A stretch of 64,000 nt of DNA from Flavobacterium cucumis (GTDB taxonomy: Bacteria > Bacteroidota > Bacteroidia > Flavobacteriales > Flavobacteriaceae): positions 124,001 to 188,000 of the forward strand of contig NZ_FRYK01000001.1 of NCBI RefSeq assembly GCF_900148835.1, given 5' to 3'. Position 1 is the first letter of the stretch. Every line of letters starts with the position of its first letter. This document shows positions 55,040 to 62,645 of this stretch, one piece after another. The notes beneath the pieces are model-generated. The model was not told the origin of the DNA. It was given only the letters and a program-made list of their open reading frames with translations, and searched no databases. The position numbers were made by a program, and so were the translations under genes.

Positions 55040-55048
55040 CACCTCCTC
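55040..55048 (-). promoter_or_regulatory. Strong Shine-Dalgarno of rpsU
   Basis: GAGGAGGTG on the minus strand contains eight bases (AGGAGGTG) complementary to the 16S anti-SD, ending 8 nt before the ATG at 55031. Other genes in the window show no comparable element. Confidence 0.85.
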
Positions 55049-55060
55049 TCATTAAGGGTG

Positions 55061-55068
55061 CAAATGTA
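55061..55068 (-). promoter_or_regulatory. -7 element for rpsU
   Basis: TACATTTG on the minus strand, full TAnnTTTG match, with a TTTG about 23 nt further upstream. It gives a leader of about 25-30 nt holding the Shine-Dalgarno. Confidence 0.6.
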
Positions 55069-55103
55069 TTGATTTAATTTGAAACTAAAAACAAAAAAAT
55101 AAT

Positions 55104-56273
55104 TTATTTAACCGCTGGCTTATAATTCTGGTTGTCAATTATCATTTTTGATAAAATTTCTTTTAGAATCTCAGATGTTCCTCCTCCAATAGGACCTAAT
55201 CTACTATCTCTCAACAAACGTGCTAATGGATATTCTTCCATGTAACCATATCCACCTAACATTTGCAAACAACTATAAATAGCCTCATCAGCTACTTTTG
55301 TAGATTTTAACTTTGCCATTGTTGCTTCCTTAACCACATATTCTCCCTTGTCTAAACGAGCTACAGCAGCATAATTAAAAATCTTACAGTGTTCCACTTC
55401 TGTCGCATGTTCAACCATCGTGTGTCTTAATGCTTGAAATTTATTAATTTTTGTTCCAAATGCCTCACGTTGAGACATATATTCAATAGTATAATCAATA
55501 GCGTATTCTGCCCTTGCATGTGCATTAATAGCCATAATTAAACGCTCTAAAGCAAAGTGTTGCATAATGTATGGAAAGCCTTTTCCTTCTTCTCCCATTA
55601 AATTTTCAAGAGGAACTTCTACATTATCAAAAGCCAACTCAGCAGTATCAGAAGCTCTCCATCCTAATTTATCTAATTTAGTTGCTGAAATTCCTGTTGT
55701 TTTTGCATCAACCAAAAAAATACTAACACCTTTATTTCCTAACTCCGGACTTGTTTTAGCAGCTACCACATAGTAATCCGCATAAACACCATTAGTTATA
55801 AAAGTTTTCGAACCAGTTATACAATATTTATCACCTTTTTTTATGGCTGTTGTTCGCATACCTGCCACATCACTTCCTCCAAATGGTTCCGTAATACACA
55901 GTGCTCCTATTTTTTCACCAGCAATACTTGGAACCAAATATTCTTGCTTAATTCTTTCATCTCCTTCAGCATTCAAATGTGTCATAGCTAAATATGCATG
56001 TGCCCACATTGCCGCGGCAAAACCAGATGATTTTACTTTTTGAAGCTCTTCTAAAAAAACAACCGTATAAAACAAATCTAAATTCAATCCACCATAAGCT
56101 TCTGGGTAATTCAAACCAAAAAAGCCCATTTCACCAAATTTTTTCCAAATAAAACGATCAATCGTCCCTGTTTTTTCCCATTTCTCTATGTGAGGTACTA
56201 CTTCTTTATGTAAAAAATCTCTAAAGCTTTTTCTGAATAATTCGTGTTCTTCTGTGAAATACATTGAATTCAT
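55104..56273 (-). CDS. Acyl-CoA dehydrogenase
   Basis: 389 residues, full length for a flavin-dependent acyl-CoA dehydrogenase of fatty acid or branched-chain amino acid oxidation. It has GALCITEPFGGSDVAGMRTTA (FAD contact), GSKTFITNGVYADYYVVAAKT, TKLDKLGWRASDTAELAFDNV and the C-terminal QMLGGYGYMEEYPLARLLRDSRLGPIGGGTSEI with the expected Glu position. The chain-length or substrate class cannot be read. Met1 or Met4 could be the start. Confidence 0.9.
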   Translation of the reverse strand: MNSMYFTEEHELFRKSFRDFLHKEVVPHIEKWEKTGTIDRFIWKKFGEMGFFGLNYPEAYGGLNLDLFYTVVFLEELQKVKSSGFAAAMWAHAYLAMTHLNAEGDERIKQEYLVPSIAGEKIGALCITEPFGGSDVAGMRTTAIKKGDKYCITGSKTFITNGVYADYYVVAAKTSPELGNKGVSIFLVDAKTTGISATKLDKLGWRASDTAELAFDNVEVPLENLMGEEGKGFPYIMQHFALERLIMAINAHARAEYAIDYTIEYMSQREAFGTKINKFQALRHTMVEHATEVEHCKIFNYAAVARLDKGEYVVKEATMAKLKSTKVADEAIYSCLQMLGGYGYMEEYPLARLLRDSRLGPIGGGTSEILKEILSKMIIDNQNYKPAVK

Positions 56274-56308
56274 ATAATGTGTAATTGTATTGTTTATTGA
56301 TGTTATTT

Positions 56309-57187
56309 TTAAAAAATCAAATATAAGGCGATTATATTTATTTTTTCGTTAGGCATTCCCTTAATTTTTGTTAAATCCTCAATACCACTTATTCCATTAT
56401 TCATGGTTCGGTATATCACAATTTCTTTGGCTAAGTTGTAATTAAAATAAGGAAACTTTGACAGCTCTCGCAGCGACAAATCATTAATAGCTATTTTCTT
56501 TAACCCATTCTGACTTTTAATGGAAAATCTTTTACCTAGGTCTAACAAGGCTTCTGGACTAATTCCCCAAATATATTGAAATTGCTCCATACTAACGAAA
56601 CAGCCCAGCTTTTCTTTTTCCTGCAAAATCTTGTCAGCTAATTTTTCTCCAATGCCATAAACCGCAATCAAATCTTCTCGTGTAGCCGTATTAATGTCTT
56701 TTTGAATAATCTTTTCTTTTTCTATTGGTAAAAACTTTTGAAACTTTTCTGAAGTAGCATCCATTTTATTTTTAACCCAATATGGAAACTTAAAATAAGG
56801 ACTGATCTTTTCCAAAAAAGCTTCCGAAACCTGGGTCACTTGCTGAAATTCTTCTGCAGAATTTACAAATTTACCTTTTTTTCGAAAAGCATGTAAACGG
56901 TCAATTTCCTGAACTGACATTCCTAACTTATACCCTTTGTAATCGGTGATGTAATTGGGATTAAACGGATAGATAGTGTCCTTTTTTGTTACTTGAGCAT
57001 GCTTTAAACTATCAATTTCATACTGCACTGACAACCAAGCCTTATCTTCTGAATGATGGTTAACAGAAATAAAGTTATCCTTTAGAAAAAAATAACCTAA
57101 CTGAACTAAAATAAGGATTATAAACAACAAAAAAATCCCACTTCTGTGTTCTCTTGAAAACAGGAAGTAGGATTTTATTTTTTTCAT
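56309..57187 (-). CDS. Helix-hairpin-helix (ComEA-like) DNA-binding protein
   Basis: 292 residues. One N-terminal membrane helix (about 16-34) is followed by several HhH regions, seen as KDINTATREDLIAVYGIGEKLADKILQEKEKLGCF and SLRELSKFPYFNYNLAKEIVIYRTMNNGISGIEDLTKIKGM. The layout resembles ComEA, which binds DNA at the membrane during transformation, but it is longer and has an additional N-terminal block. The start codon is 10 bp after the stop of the small transporter subunit, and it could be in the same operon. Confidence 0.8.
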   Translation of the reverse strand: MKKIKSYFLFSREHRSGIFLLFIILILVQLGYFFLKDNFISVNHHSEDKAWLSVQYEIDSLKHAQVTKKDTIYPFNPNYITDYKGYKLGMSVQEIDRLHAFRKKGKFVNSAEEFQQVTQVSEAFLEKISPYFKFPYWVKNKMDATSEKFQKFLPIEKEKIIQKDINTATREDLIAVYGIGEKLADKILQEKEKLGCFVSMEQFQYIWGISPEALLDLGKRFSIKSQNGLKKIAINDLSLRELSKFPYFNYNLAKEIVIYRTMNNGISGIEDLTKIKGMPNEKINIIALYLIF

Positions 57188-57197
57188 TTTTTAAATA

Positions 57198-57353
57198 TTA
57201 ATCGTTTTTACGAATTAACTCATCATCATTATCCTCAAAAGAATCAGGCTCTTTTACCGGTGGAGTTGTAAGTACTTTATAGAAAAAGAAACCTGTTAAA
57301 CAAATAACAATTCCTTGTGCTAATACCATTGTAATTAATGCCGCTGTATTCAT
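57198..57353 (-). CDS. Small NSS-transporter subunit, MetS-like
   Basis: 51 residues, too short for standard calling. ATG at 57353-57351 overlaps the transporter's TGA stop as ATGA, so translation is coupled. It starts MNTAALITMVLAQG, a helix of about 20 hydrophobic residues, then FFYKVLTTPPVKEPDSF and an acidic tail. The N-terminal helix pattern resembles MetS, the small partner of MetP-type sodium-dependent methionine/alanine importers. It is the only small gene directly coupled to the transporter. Assignment as MetS is by layout and position. Confidence 0.65.
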   Translation of the reverse strand: MNTAALITMVLAQGIVICLTGFFFYKVLTTPPVKEPDSFEDNDDELIRKND

Positions 57354-59170
57354 AGTGTAGCTCTCCCTTCTTTAACACGTTTCTTGTAAGCAACGTAAAC
57401 AATTATTGAAATAAATATAAAAAGTGTCAACAACAACATTCTTCCTATAAACTTATATAAGGTGTTGTTAGTAAAATTTCCTTCAGCAATTGGAGCTCCA
57501 GGTTTAATTACATCCCCAACTTGTACTGTTACTTGTTGATTTAAAGCTGAGTCAAATTTATACTCCTTTGTATCATTAAACTTCTCAAGTAAAACCTGAT
57601 TCGATTTTTTATCAAACTTTTTTCTCTCATTTTGAAATTCAAATTTCACATAATCCGGTCTTACCTCAATGACTTTAGCTGGAACCTGACCAGAGCTTTC
57701 AAAATTCTCTGCATAGTAGTTTACTGCAAACCACTCTTTATTTCTCGTATCTTTATTTTGAACTTGATCTATCCAATCGGGTATACTAGTTACTAAAACG
57801 GCCCCAAGTAACAAAGGAGTAATGATTAAAATTACATACTTGTAAAATTTAGGTAATTTTATATCCGCACCTTTATTAATTTCTTCCCAACCTCTATTGA
57901 TACCAAAAATATAAGAAAACAAGACGGTTTCTAAAAACGCAAACACAACCAAACTTACAGTTCCAGCCCAATAATCATACTGATCAAAAACACCTTGGTT
58001 ATAGAAAATTACTGTAGGTAAGCCCATTATTAAAGCTAATGCTCCAAATGAACAAGCTCCTTTATTTTTAGACCACCCAAATTCATCTGACATAAAGCCC
58101 ATCCAAGGAGTTCCCATTGCCAATGAAGAAGTTATTCCAGCAAAAAATAAAAGTCCAAACCAGAACACACCAGCTAAAATAGCAATTACACCACCCCATT
58201 GTTGAAATAAATAAGGCATCGTTTGAAAAGCCATACCAAAACCAGCATTTTGAATAACCCAATCCAATCCTAAATACCCAGCTGCAATTGGAATTACGAT
58301 CAAAGAACCTAAAACCACCTCTACAAACTCATTCATAAAACCAGCTGATACCGCATTTAAAGCCACGTCATCTCGTTCTTTCAAATAAGCTGCATAACAA
58401 TGTATAGTTCCCATTCCTACTGACAGGGTAAAGAAAATTTGCCCAGCAGCTGCTAACCATACTTTAGGATTCGCCAAAGAATCAAATTGCGGTGTCCATA
58501 AAAAATTCAAACCATCCCAAGCATTCGCATTAGGAAATATTTCAGATGCGCCACTAGTCCCAAGAGTCACACCTCTTACAGCTAAAATAACACCAAACAA
58601 AATTAATAATGGCATTCCGATTTTAGCTACTTTTTCAATTCCTCCAAGACCTTTAGACAAAATCCATGTATTAAGCAAAAGACAAATAATATAAAAGATT
58701 ACTGCCTCATATGGAATACCAGTAGTTGAATGTGAAATATCTACATACGAATTAAAAAATCCAGCAACATCAGCCTGACTCATTCCATCAAATGTTCCTA
58801 TAATTGAATGATAGACATAAGACATCGTCCAAGATTCTATATAACAGTAATATGCCGCAACTGCAATATTGGTAAAAATCCCAAAAACACCTATGTATTT
58901 CCAAATACGTCCTTTTGCCATCGTATCTAGTATGTAAGGCGTACTATGATTACCAAATTTCCCACCAAAACGGCCTGTCGACCATTCAATCAACAATAAG
59001 GGGATACCCATTAATAAAAAACATACTAAATAAGGAATAATAAATGCACCACCTCCATTTTGAACTGCCTGAACTGGAAATCTTAAAAAATTCCCTAATC
59101 CGACAGCATTTCCGGCCATGGCTAAAATAAGTCCAATACGTGAACCCCATGATTCTACTTTTGCAGTCAT
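57350..59170 (-). CDS. Neurotransmitter:sodium symporter family transporter
   Basis: 606 residues with about 12 membrane helices. The N-terminal WGSRIGLILAMAGNAVGLGNFLRFPVQAVQNGGGAFIIPYL is the NSS signature (Na+ and substrate site), followed by LIEWSTGRFG and further helices to about residue 450. A soluble region (about 475-565) then precedes a last helix. Relatives import amino acids, such as MetP for methionine/alanine or LeuT-type. The small gene overlapping its 3' end supports the MetP group; the substrate is not proved. It has a good promoter at 59196-59225. Confidence 0.92.
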   Translation of the reverse strand: MTAKVESWGSRIGLILAMAGNAVGLGNFLRFPVQAVQNGGGAFIIPYLVCFLLMGIPLLLIEWSTGRFGGKFGNHSTPYILDTMAKGRIWKYIGVFGIFTNIAVAAYYCYIESWTMSYVYHSIIGTFDGMSQADVAGFFNSYVDISHSTTGIPYEAVIFYIICLLLNTWILSKGLGGIEKVAKIGMPLLILFGVILAVRGVTLGTSGASEIFPNANAWDGLNFLWTPQFDSLANPKVWLAAAGQIFFTLSVGMGTIHCYAAYLKERDDVALNAVSAGFMNEFVEVVLGSLIVIPIAAGYLGLDWVIQNAGFGMAFQTMPYLFQQWGGVIAILAGVFWFGLLFFAGITSSLAMGTPWMGFMSDEFGWSKNKGACSFGALALIMGLPTVIFYNQGVFDQYDYWAGTVSLVVFAFLETVLFSYIFGINRGWEEINKGADIKLPKFYKYVILIITPLLLGAVLVTSIPDWIDQVQNKDTRNKEWFAVNYYAENFESSGQVPAKVIEVRPDYVKFEFQNERKKFDKKSNQVLLEKFNDTKEYKFDSALNQQVTVQVGDVIKPGAPIAEGNFTNNTLYKFIGRMLLLTLFIFISIIVYVAYKKRVKEGRATL

Positions 59171-59195
59171 ATAAATAATTTGGTTGTTAAAGCCT

Positions 59196-59225
59196 CAAAG
59201 ATAAGAAAAGTATCTAAAATTCAAA
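59196..59225 (-). promoter_or_regulatory. Predicted promoter of the NSS transporter gene
   Basis: On the minus strand TTTG (59225-59222), 18-nt spacer and TATCTTTG (59203-59196), an exact TTTG / TAnnTTTG pair 25 bp upstream of the ATG. Confidence 0.7.
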
Positions 59226-59248
59226 TAAAACTTACATTTAATGAAATT

Positions 59249-59488
59249 TTACAAGTCAAAAACTGAACTTCTTTTAGTTTTTATCATATCTTTTAACTTT
59301 AATAGAAATGCCAAAGTAAGATACAATCCAAACCCCAAACCCACTGTAATAAAAGAAATGTAAATAAAAAATAAACGAACATTAGTCGCTCGCATACCCA
59401 AACGATCCGCAAATCGAGATGCCACAAAAAAACCGTGTTTTTCAAAAAAATGCAATAAGTTTTGAATCATTTCAGCTATTTTATTCAA
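59249..59488 (-). CDS. PspC domain protein, short
   Basis: 79 residues, essentially one PspC domain: FVASRFADRLGMRATNVRLFFIYISFITVGLGFGLYL, with one or two membrane helices and a short C-terminal KDMIKTKRSSVF tail. PspC proteins act at the envelope under stress. It starts 8 bp after the DUF2851 gene on the same strand and is probably co-transcribed with it. It is a stand-alone relative of the N-terminal PspC region in the 6124-7830 protein. Confidence 0.8.
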   Translation of the reverse strand: MNKIAEMIQNLLHFFEKHGFFVASRFADRLGMRATNVRLFFIYISFITVGLGFGLYLTLAFLLKLKDMIKTKRSSVFDL

Positions 59489-59496
59489 AAATACGA

Positions 59497-60765
59497 TTAT
59501 TTTTTAAGTATAAAATATCCAATATCACAATTTAAACACTTTTTGTTATCACAATATTTATTTTTTAATTGTAATAAAGCTTGAGATTCATAAACATTTT
59601 TCGATTCGATTCCGAAAGACTGAAACTTCTCGATAATCGTATTTTGCTCTGATGGTATAGCAATTACTAAATCTATTAATTCTTGAGCAATCTCTTTTTT
59701 CTGACTTTGAGCAAAAGCAAATCGCAATGGAATAATAGTATTTATTATTATCAATTCAATAAAGGATTTAGAAAGTTTTTTTATCTTCTTTGAACTTTCC
59801 TTATCAAAATTGTAATGGGTTTCCCAATACATACTAACTCCTACATTAAAAACCTGATACAATTGATTTATACTACTACTTTGTATCAAAATTGAAAAAA
59901 GATTTTTTCGATGAAAATACAAATTAGCCAATTGCACTAAGCGAATGGTTGGGAAATTATCTGGGCGATGTTTGAAAAACTCCACAGAGCCAACTACTTT
60001 AATATTCAGTTGATACTTCTGAACTAAGTAATAATAGGAATTCTTTATTTCTTTCGCGTAACTATCCTGAAAATCATGAGAAAGTAAATTCGCTTTTCCT
60101 AACAATAAGGACTCTAAGGATTCTAAGGAAAATGATTCTTTACGAACAACTGAAAATGGAATCGATTTAGCAATTTTAAAGAAAATTTCTCCATTAGTAT
60201 TCAATCCAAAATTTTTAGCCAAAAGGCAAAATAAAACAGCCTCCCAATCCTGATTTAACTCCTTTAATAATTCAAAAATCAATTGAGATTTTTTTTCTAA
60301 ACGCTCAAAAAATAAACGTTCCTGCCATTTTTTGAGGATAAAATGATCAACACTTCCAATTTGATTTTCACAATAAATCCAGGATTTCTGACTAATTAAA
60401 GATTGATATTTATGCAAATCCGAAAGCGCAACATATGCTTTGAGTTCTAACGTTGGAATTTCAGAATTATCTTTTCTAAAAATTGGCACATCATGTTCCC
60501 AAACGACATGTAAAATAACGGAATCATAATTCGAATCTTGCTCGTGGTGATGTATATACCAATCTGATGACTTGAGATGAATTTCAACATTTCCAGCCCA
60601 TTTTTGATTTCCGATAATCAATTGCGCATTAAAAAAATCAGGCCCAGTAAGTTGTAAATATTGACCCGAATTGAGAATCTGAATAGATTCCCCTTTTGTG
60701 GTTTTTAAATTGACAATATCAAATTTCTTGAATTGCCACAAGTGGTGCAAAAAATCTTCTTTCAT
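59497..60765 (-). CDS. DUF2851 family protein
   Basis: 422 residues of the DUF2851 family, common in Bacteroidetes, with KEDFLHHLWQFKKF at the start, GPDFFNAQLIIGNQKWAGNVEIHLKSSDWYIHHH, and CLLAKNFGLNTNGEIFF. The C-terminus has a CDNKKCLNCDIGYFIL cysteine cluster that could bind a metal. There is no signal peptide. No function is known. It starts 46 bp from the divergent PNGase-like gene's putative upstream region and may share that promoter region. Confidence 0.85.
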   Translation of the reverse strand: MKEDFLHHLWQFKKFDIVNLKTTKGESIQILNSGQYLQLTGPDFFNAQLIIGNQKWAGNVEIHLKSSDWYIHHHEQDSNYDSVILHVVWEHDVPIFRKDNSEIPTLELKAYVALSDLHKYQSLISQKSWIYCENQIGSVDHFILKKWQERLFFERLEKKSQLIFELLKELNQDWEAVLFCLLAKNFGLNTNGEIFFKIAKSIPFSVVRKESFSLESLESLLLGKANLLSHDFQDSYAKEIKNSYYYLVQKYQLNIKVVGSVEFFKHRPDNFPTIRLVQLANLYFHRKNLFSILIQSSSINQLYQVFNVGVSMYWETHYNFDKESSKKIKKLSKSFIELIIINTIIPLRFAFAQSQKKEIAQELIDLVIAIPSEQNTIIEKFQSFGIESKNVYESQALLQLKNKYCDNKKCLNCDIGYFILKK

Positions 60766-60831
60766 TCTGTATGGCGTATATAACTGAAAAACAAAGATAA
60801 AAAATTATATTTGCGGAACAACCCAACTTTT
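60766..60831. promoter_or_regulatory. Divergent promoters between DUF2851 and PNGase-like genes
   Basis: A 66-bp spacer with TATCTTTG on the minus strand (60799-60792, with TTG about 18 nt further upstream) for DUF2851 and TATATTTG on the plus strand (60806-60813) for the PNGase-like gene. The two sites are 6 bp apart, so polymerase binding at one likely excludes the other. Confidence 0.6.
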
Positions 60832-62520
60832 ATGAAAAAATTTATAACCATCTCTTTATTAAGTCTTTTTACGTTTGCGCAATCTCAAACCGATACAAAA
60901 CCACTTAAAGGATTCAAAATTACCTATACTAGAAGTTCAAACGGGAAGCCCATCGAAAATCAAGATGCTATTTTTGTCTTTACAAATGCAATTGAAACTT
61001 TAGTGACAACTGAAAAAATGAGCGCTGGAAAAGCGGAATTTCCATTCGAACAAACGTTAATAAATCGTTCTGAAAATAAAATGGTTCAGGTGACCCAACT
61101 CAAAAAAGAAAAATCAGTTACTACGGTTGATAGTATTTCTTTAGAGAAACAAAACTTCGAATTCCTTCCAGACACCAAAACTATTTTGGGCTATAAATGT
61201 CAAAAAGCAAAAACTATAATTAATTCAAATACCTTTGAACTATGGTATACCAATGAATTAGAAGTGAAAGGAGCACCAACAACATTAGGACAAAATATTG
61301 GTCTGGTTTTGGAAATGGTTCGCAATGGAAATTTTGTGATTTCAGCTACTAAAATAGATAAAATGAAATCCGTTAATCCAAGTTTAGAATTGCAAAAGAG
61401 TACAACTAAAAGCCCTATTTTAGATGGATTGACTTATAAAGACTTAGTTTGGAAAAACCGTTTTACAACGATTAAAGTATTTGAAAATGAAATCATTAAT
61501 TTTTCAGAAGCTTCCAAATCAAATGATAGCATTTTGCGATTTGCAAACGGAACTATCATTTTGAAAAAAATCACTTTTCCTGAAATTAAAAAAGGAAATT
61601 TAATCTTTTTAGACTTAATAGAACAATCTAATGGTGATGCCTATGACAGAACGGGTTCCGTTTTCATGATTCCGCAAGATAAGAAACAATCGTTTTTAGA
61701 TGGCTTGCAAAATGGCGCTAAAACATTGCCTATTTATGAAAACGGAAATGGAAAGCAATATCAAGGTATTGTAGCAACTCCAGAATTTTCTCCTATTATT
61801 GAATTGATGCGTTTTTTTACACCATTCGGAATAAAGCAATACAATTACATTCAATTGAAAGACAAAACTTGGCACGAAATTGTTCCTTACAGAATGGACA
61901 TTACCGATTTAAAACCAAATTTATCAGGAAAAACCGTTTATGTAGGAACTTTTATTGGTAATTATGATAAAGGCGGACATAAAATTTCGATGAACATCAC
62001 AATTAATCCAAGCGAAAGTTCTTTGGATAAAACTAATATTTCTACTCCGTTATTCAACACGACAAACGTAATGGAAATGGCAGGACAAGAATATGCGACA
62101 ATGTTCAATCATGAGAAAGGATTGGAAGTTACATTCACATTAGATAAAAAAATCAAAAATGCTAAATTGCGCTATATAACTACTGGTCATGGTGGCTGGG
62201 AAAACGGTGACGAATTTGTTCCAAAAAGAAATACCCTTTTTTTTAACGGAAAAGAAGTATTTTCATTTATTCCATGGAGACAAGATTGTGGTGGCTACCG
62301 ATTATTCAATCCAGCATCCGGAAATTTTAATGATGGTTTATCATCATCTGATTTGAGTCGCTCGAATTGGTGTCCAGGAACCGCAACGAATCCGATTTAT
62401 ATTGAATTAGGAGATTTGAAAGCGGGAACACATACCATACAAGTAAAAATCCCACAAGGTCCAAACGAAGGTGGAAGTTTTAGTGCTTGGAATGTTTCAG
62501 GTGTTTTACTAGGAGAATAA
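60832..62520 (+). CDS. PNGase F-like peptide-N-glycosidase with N-terminal GLPGLI-like domain
   Basis: 562 residues from the ATG at 60832, with a signal peptide (about 1-18). The first about 160 residues after it resemble the GLPGLI domain (FKITYTRSSNGK, GYKCQKA, TFELWYTNELEVKGAP). The C-terminal half matches the PNGase F N- and C-terminal domains, with TTGHGGWENGDEF containing a likely catalytic Glu, WRQDCGGYRLFNPASGNFNDGLSSSDLSRSNWCPGT and GGSFSAWNVSGVLLGE. These enzymes remove N-glycans from asparagine. The catalytic Asp and its surroundings should be checked by alignment. An upstream in-frame start at 60811 overlaps the promoter. Confidence 0.88.
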   Translation: MKKFITISLLSLFTFAQSQTDTKPLKGFKITYTRSSNGKPIENQDAIFVFTNAIETLVTTEKMSAGKAEFPFEQTLINRSENKMVQVTQLKKEKSVTTVDSISLEKQNFEFLPDTKTILGYKCQKAKTIINSNTFELWYTNELEVKGAPTTLGQNIGLVLEMVRNGNFVISATKIDKMKSVNPSLELQKSTTKSPILDGLTYKDLVWKNRFTTIKVFENEIINFSEASKSNDSILRFANGTIILKKITFPEIKKGNLIFLDLIEQSNGDAYDRTGSVFMIPQDKKQSFLDGLQNGAKTLPIYENGNGKQYQGIVATPEFSPIIELMRFFTPFGIKQYNYIQLKDKTWHEIVPYRMDITDLKPNLSGKTVYVGTFIGNYDKGGHKISMNITINPSESSLDKTNISTPLFNTTNVMEMAGQEYATMFNHEKGLEVTFTLDKKIKNAKLRYITTGHGGWENGDEFVPKRNTLFFNGKEVFSFIPWRQDCGGYRLFNPASGNFNDGLSSSDLSRSNWCPGTATNPIYIELGDLKAGTHTIQVKIPQGPNEGGSFSAWNVSGVLLGE

Positions 62521-62547
62521 TTTGGAATAGAAAAAATTGTTCAAAAA

Positions 62548-62632
62548 TAACCGCAAAGTTCGCTAGGTTTAAAGCAAAGTTCGCAAAGTTTTTATTGCGT
62601 TCTTAGCGATTTCTTAGCGCTCTTTGCAGTTA
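62548..62632. repeat. Imperfect palindromic GCAAAGTTCGC-type repeat
   Basis: TAACCGCAAAGTTCGCTA (62548-62565) is nearly the reverse complement of TTAGCGCTCTTTGCAGTTA (62614-62632), with related GCAAAGTTCGCAAAG units between. It lies between two convergent genes and may act as terminator as well. Similar GC-patterned repeats are spread through flavobacterial genomes. Confidence 0.65.
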
Positions 62633-62645
62633 AATAAATTTAATA

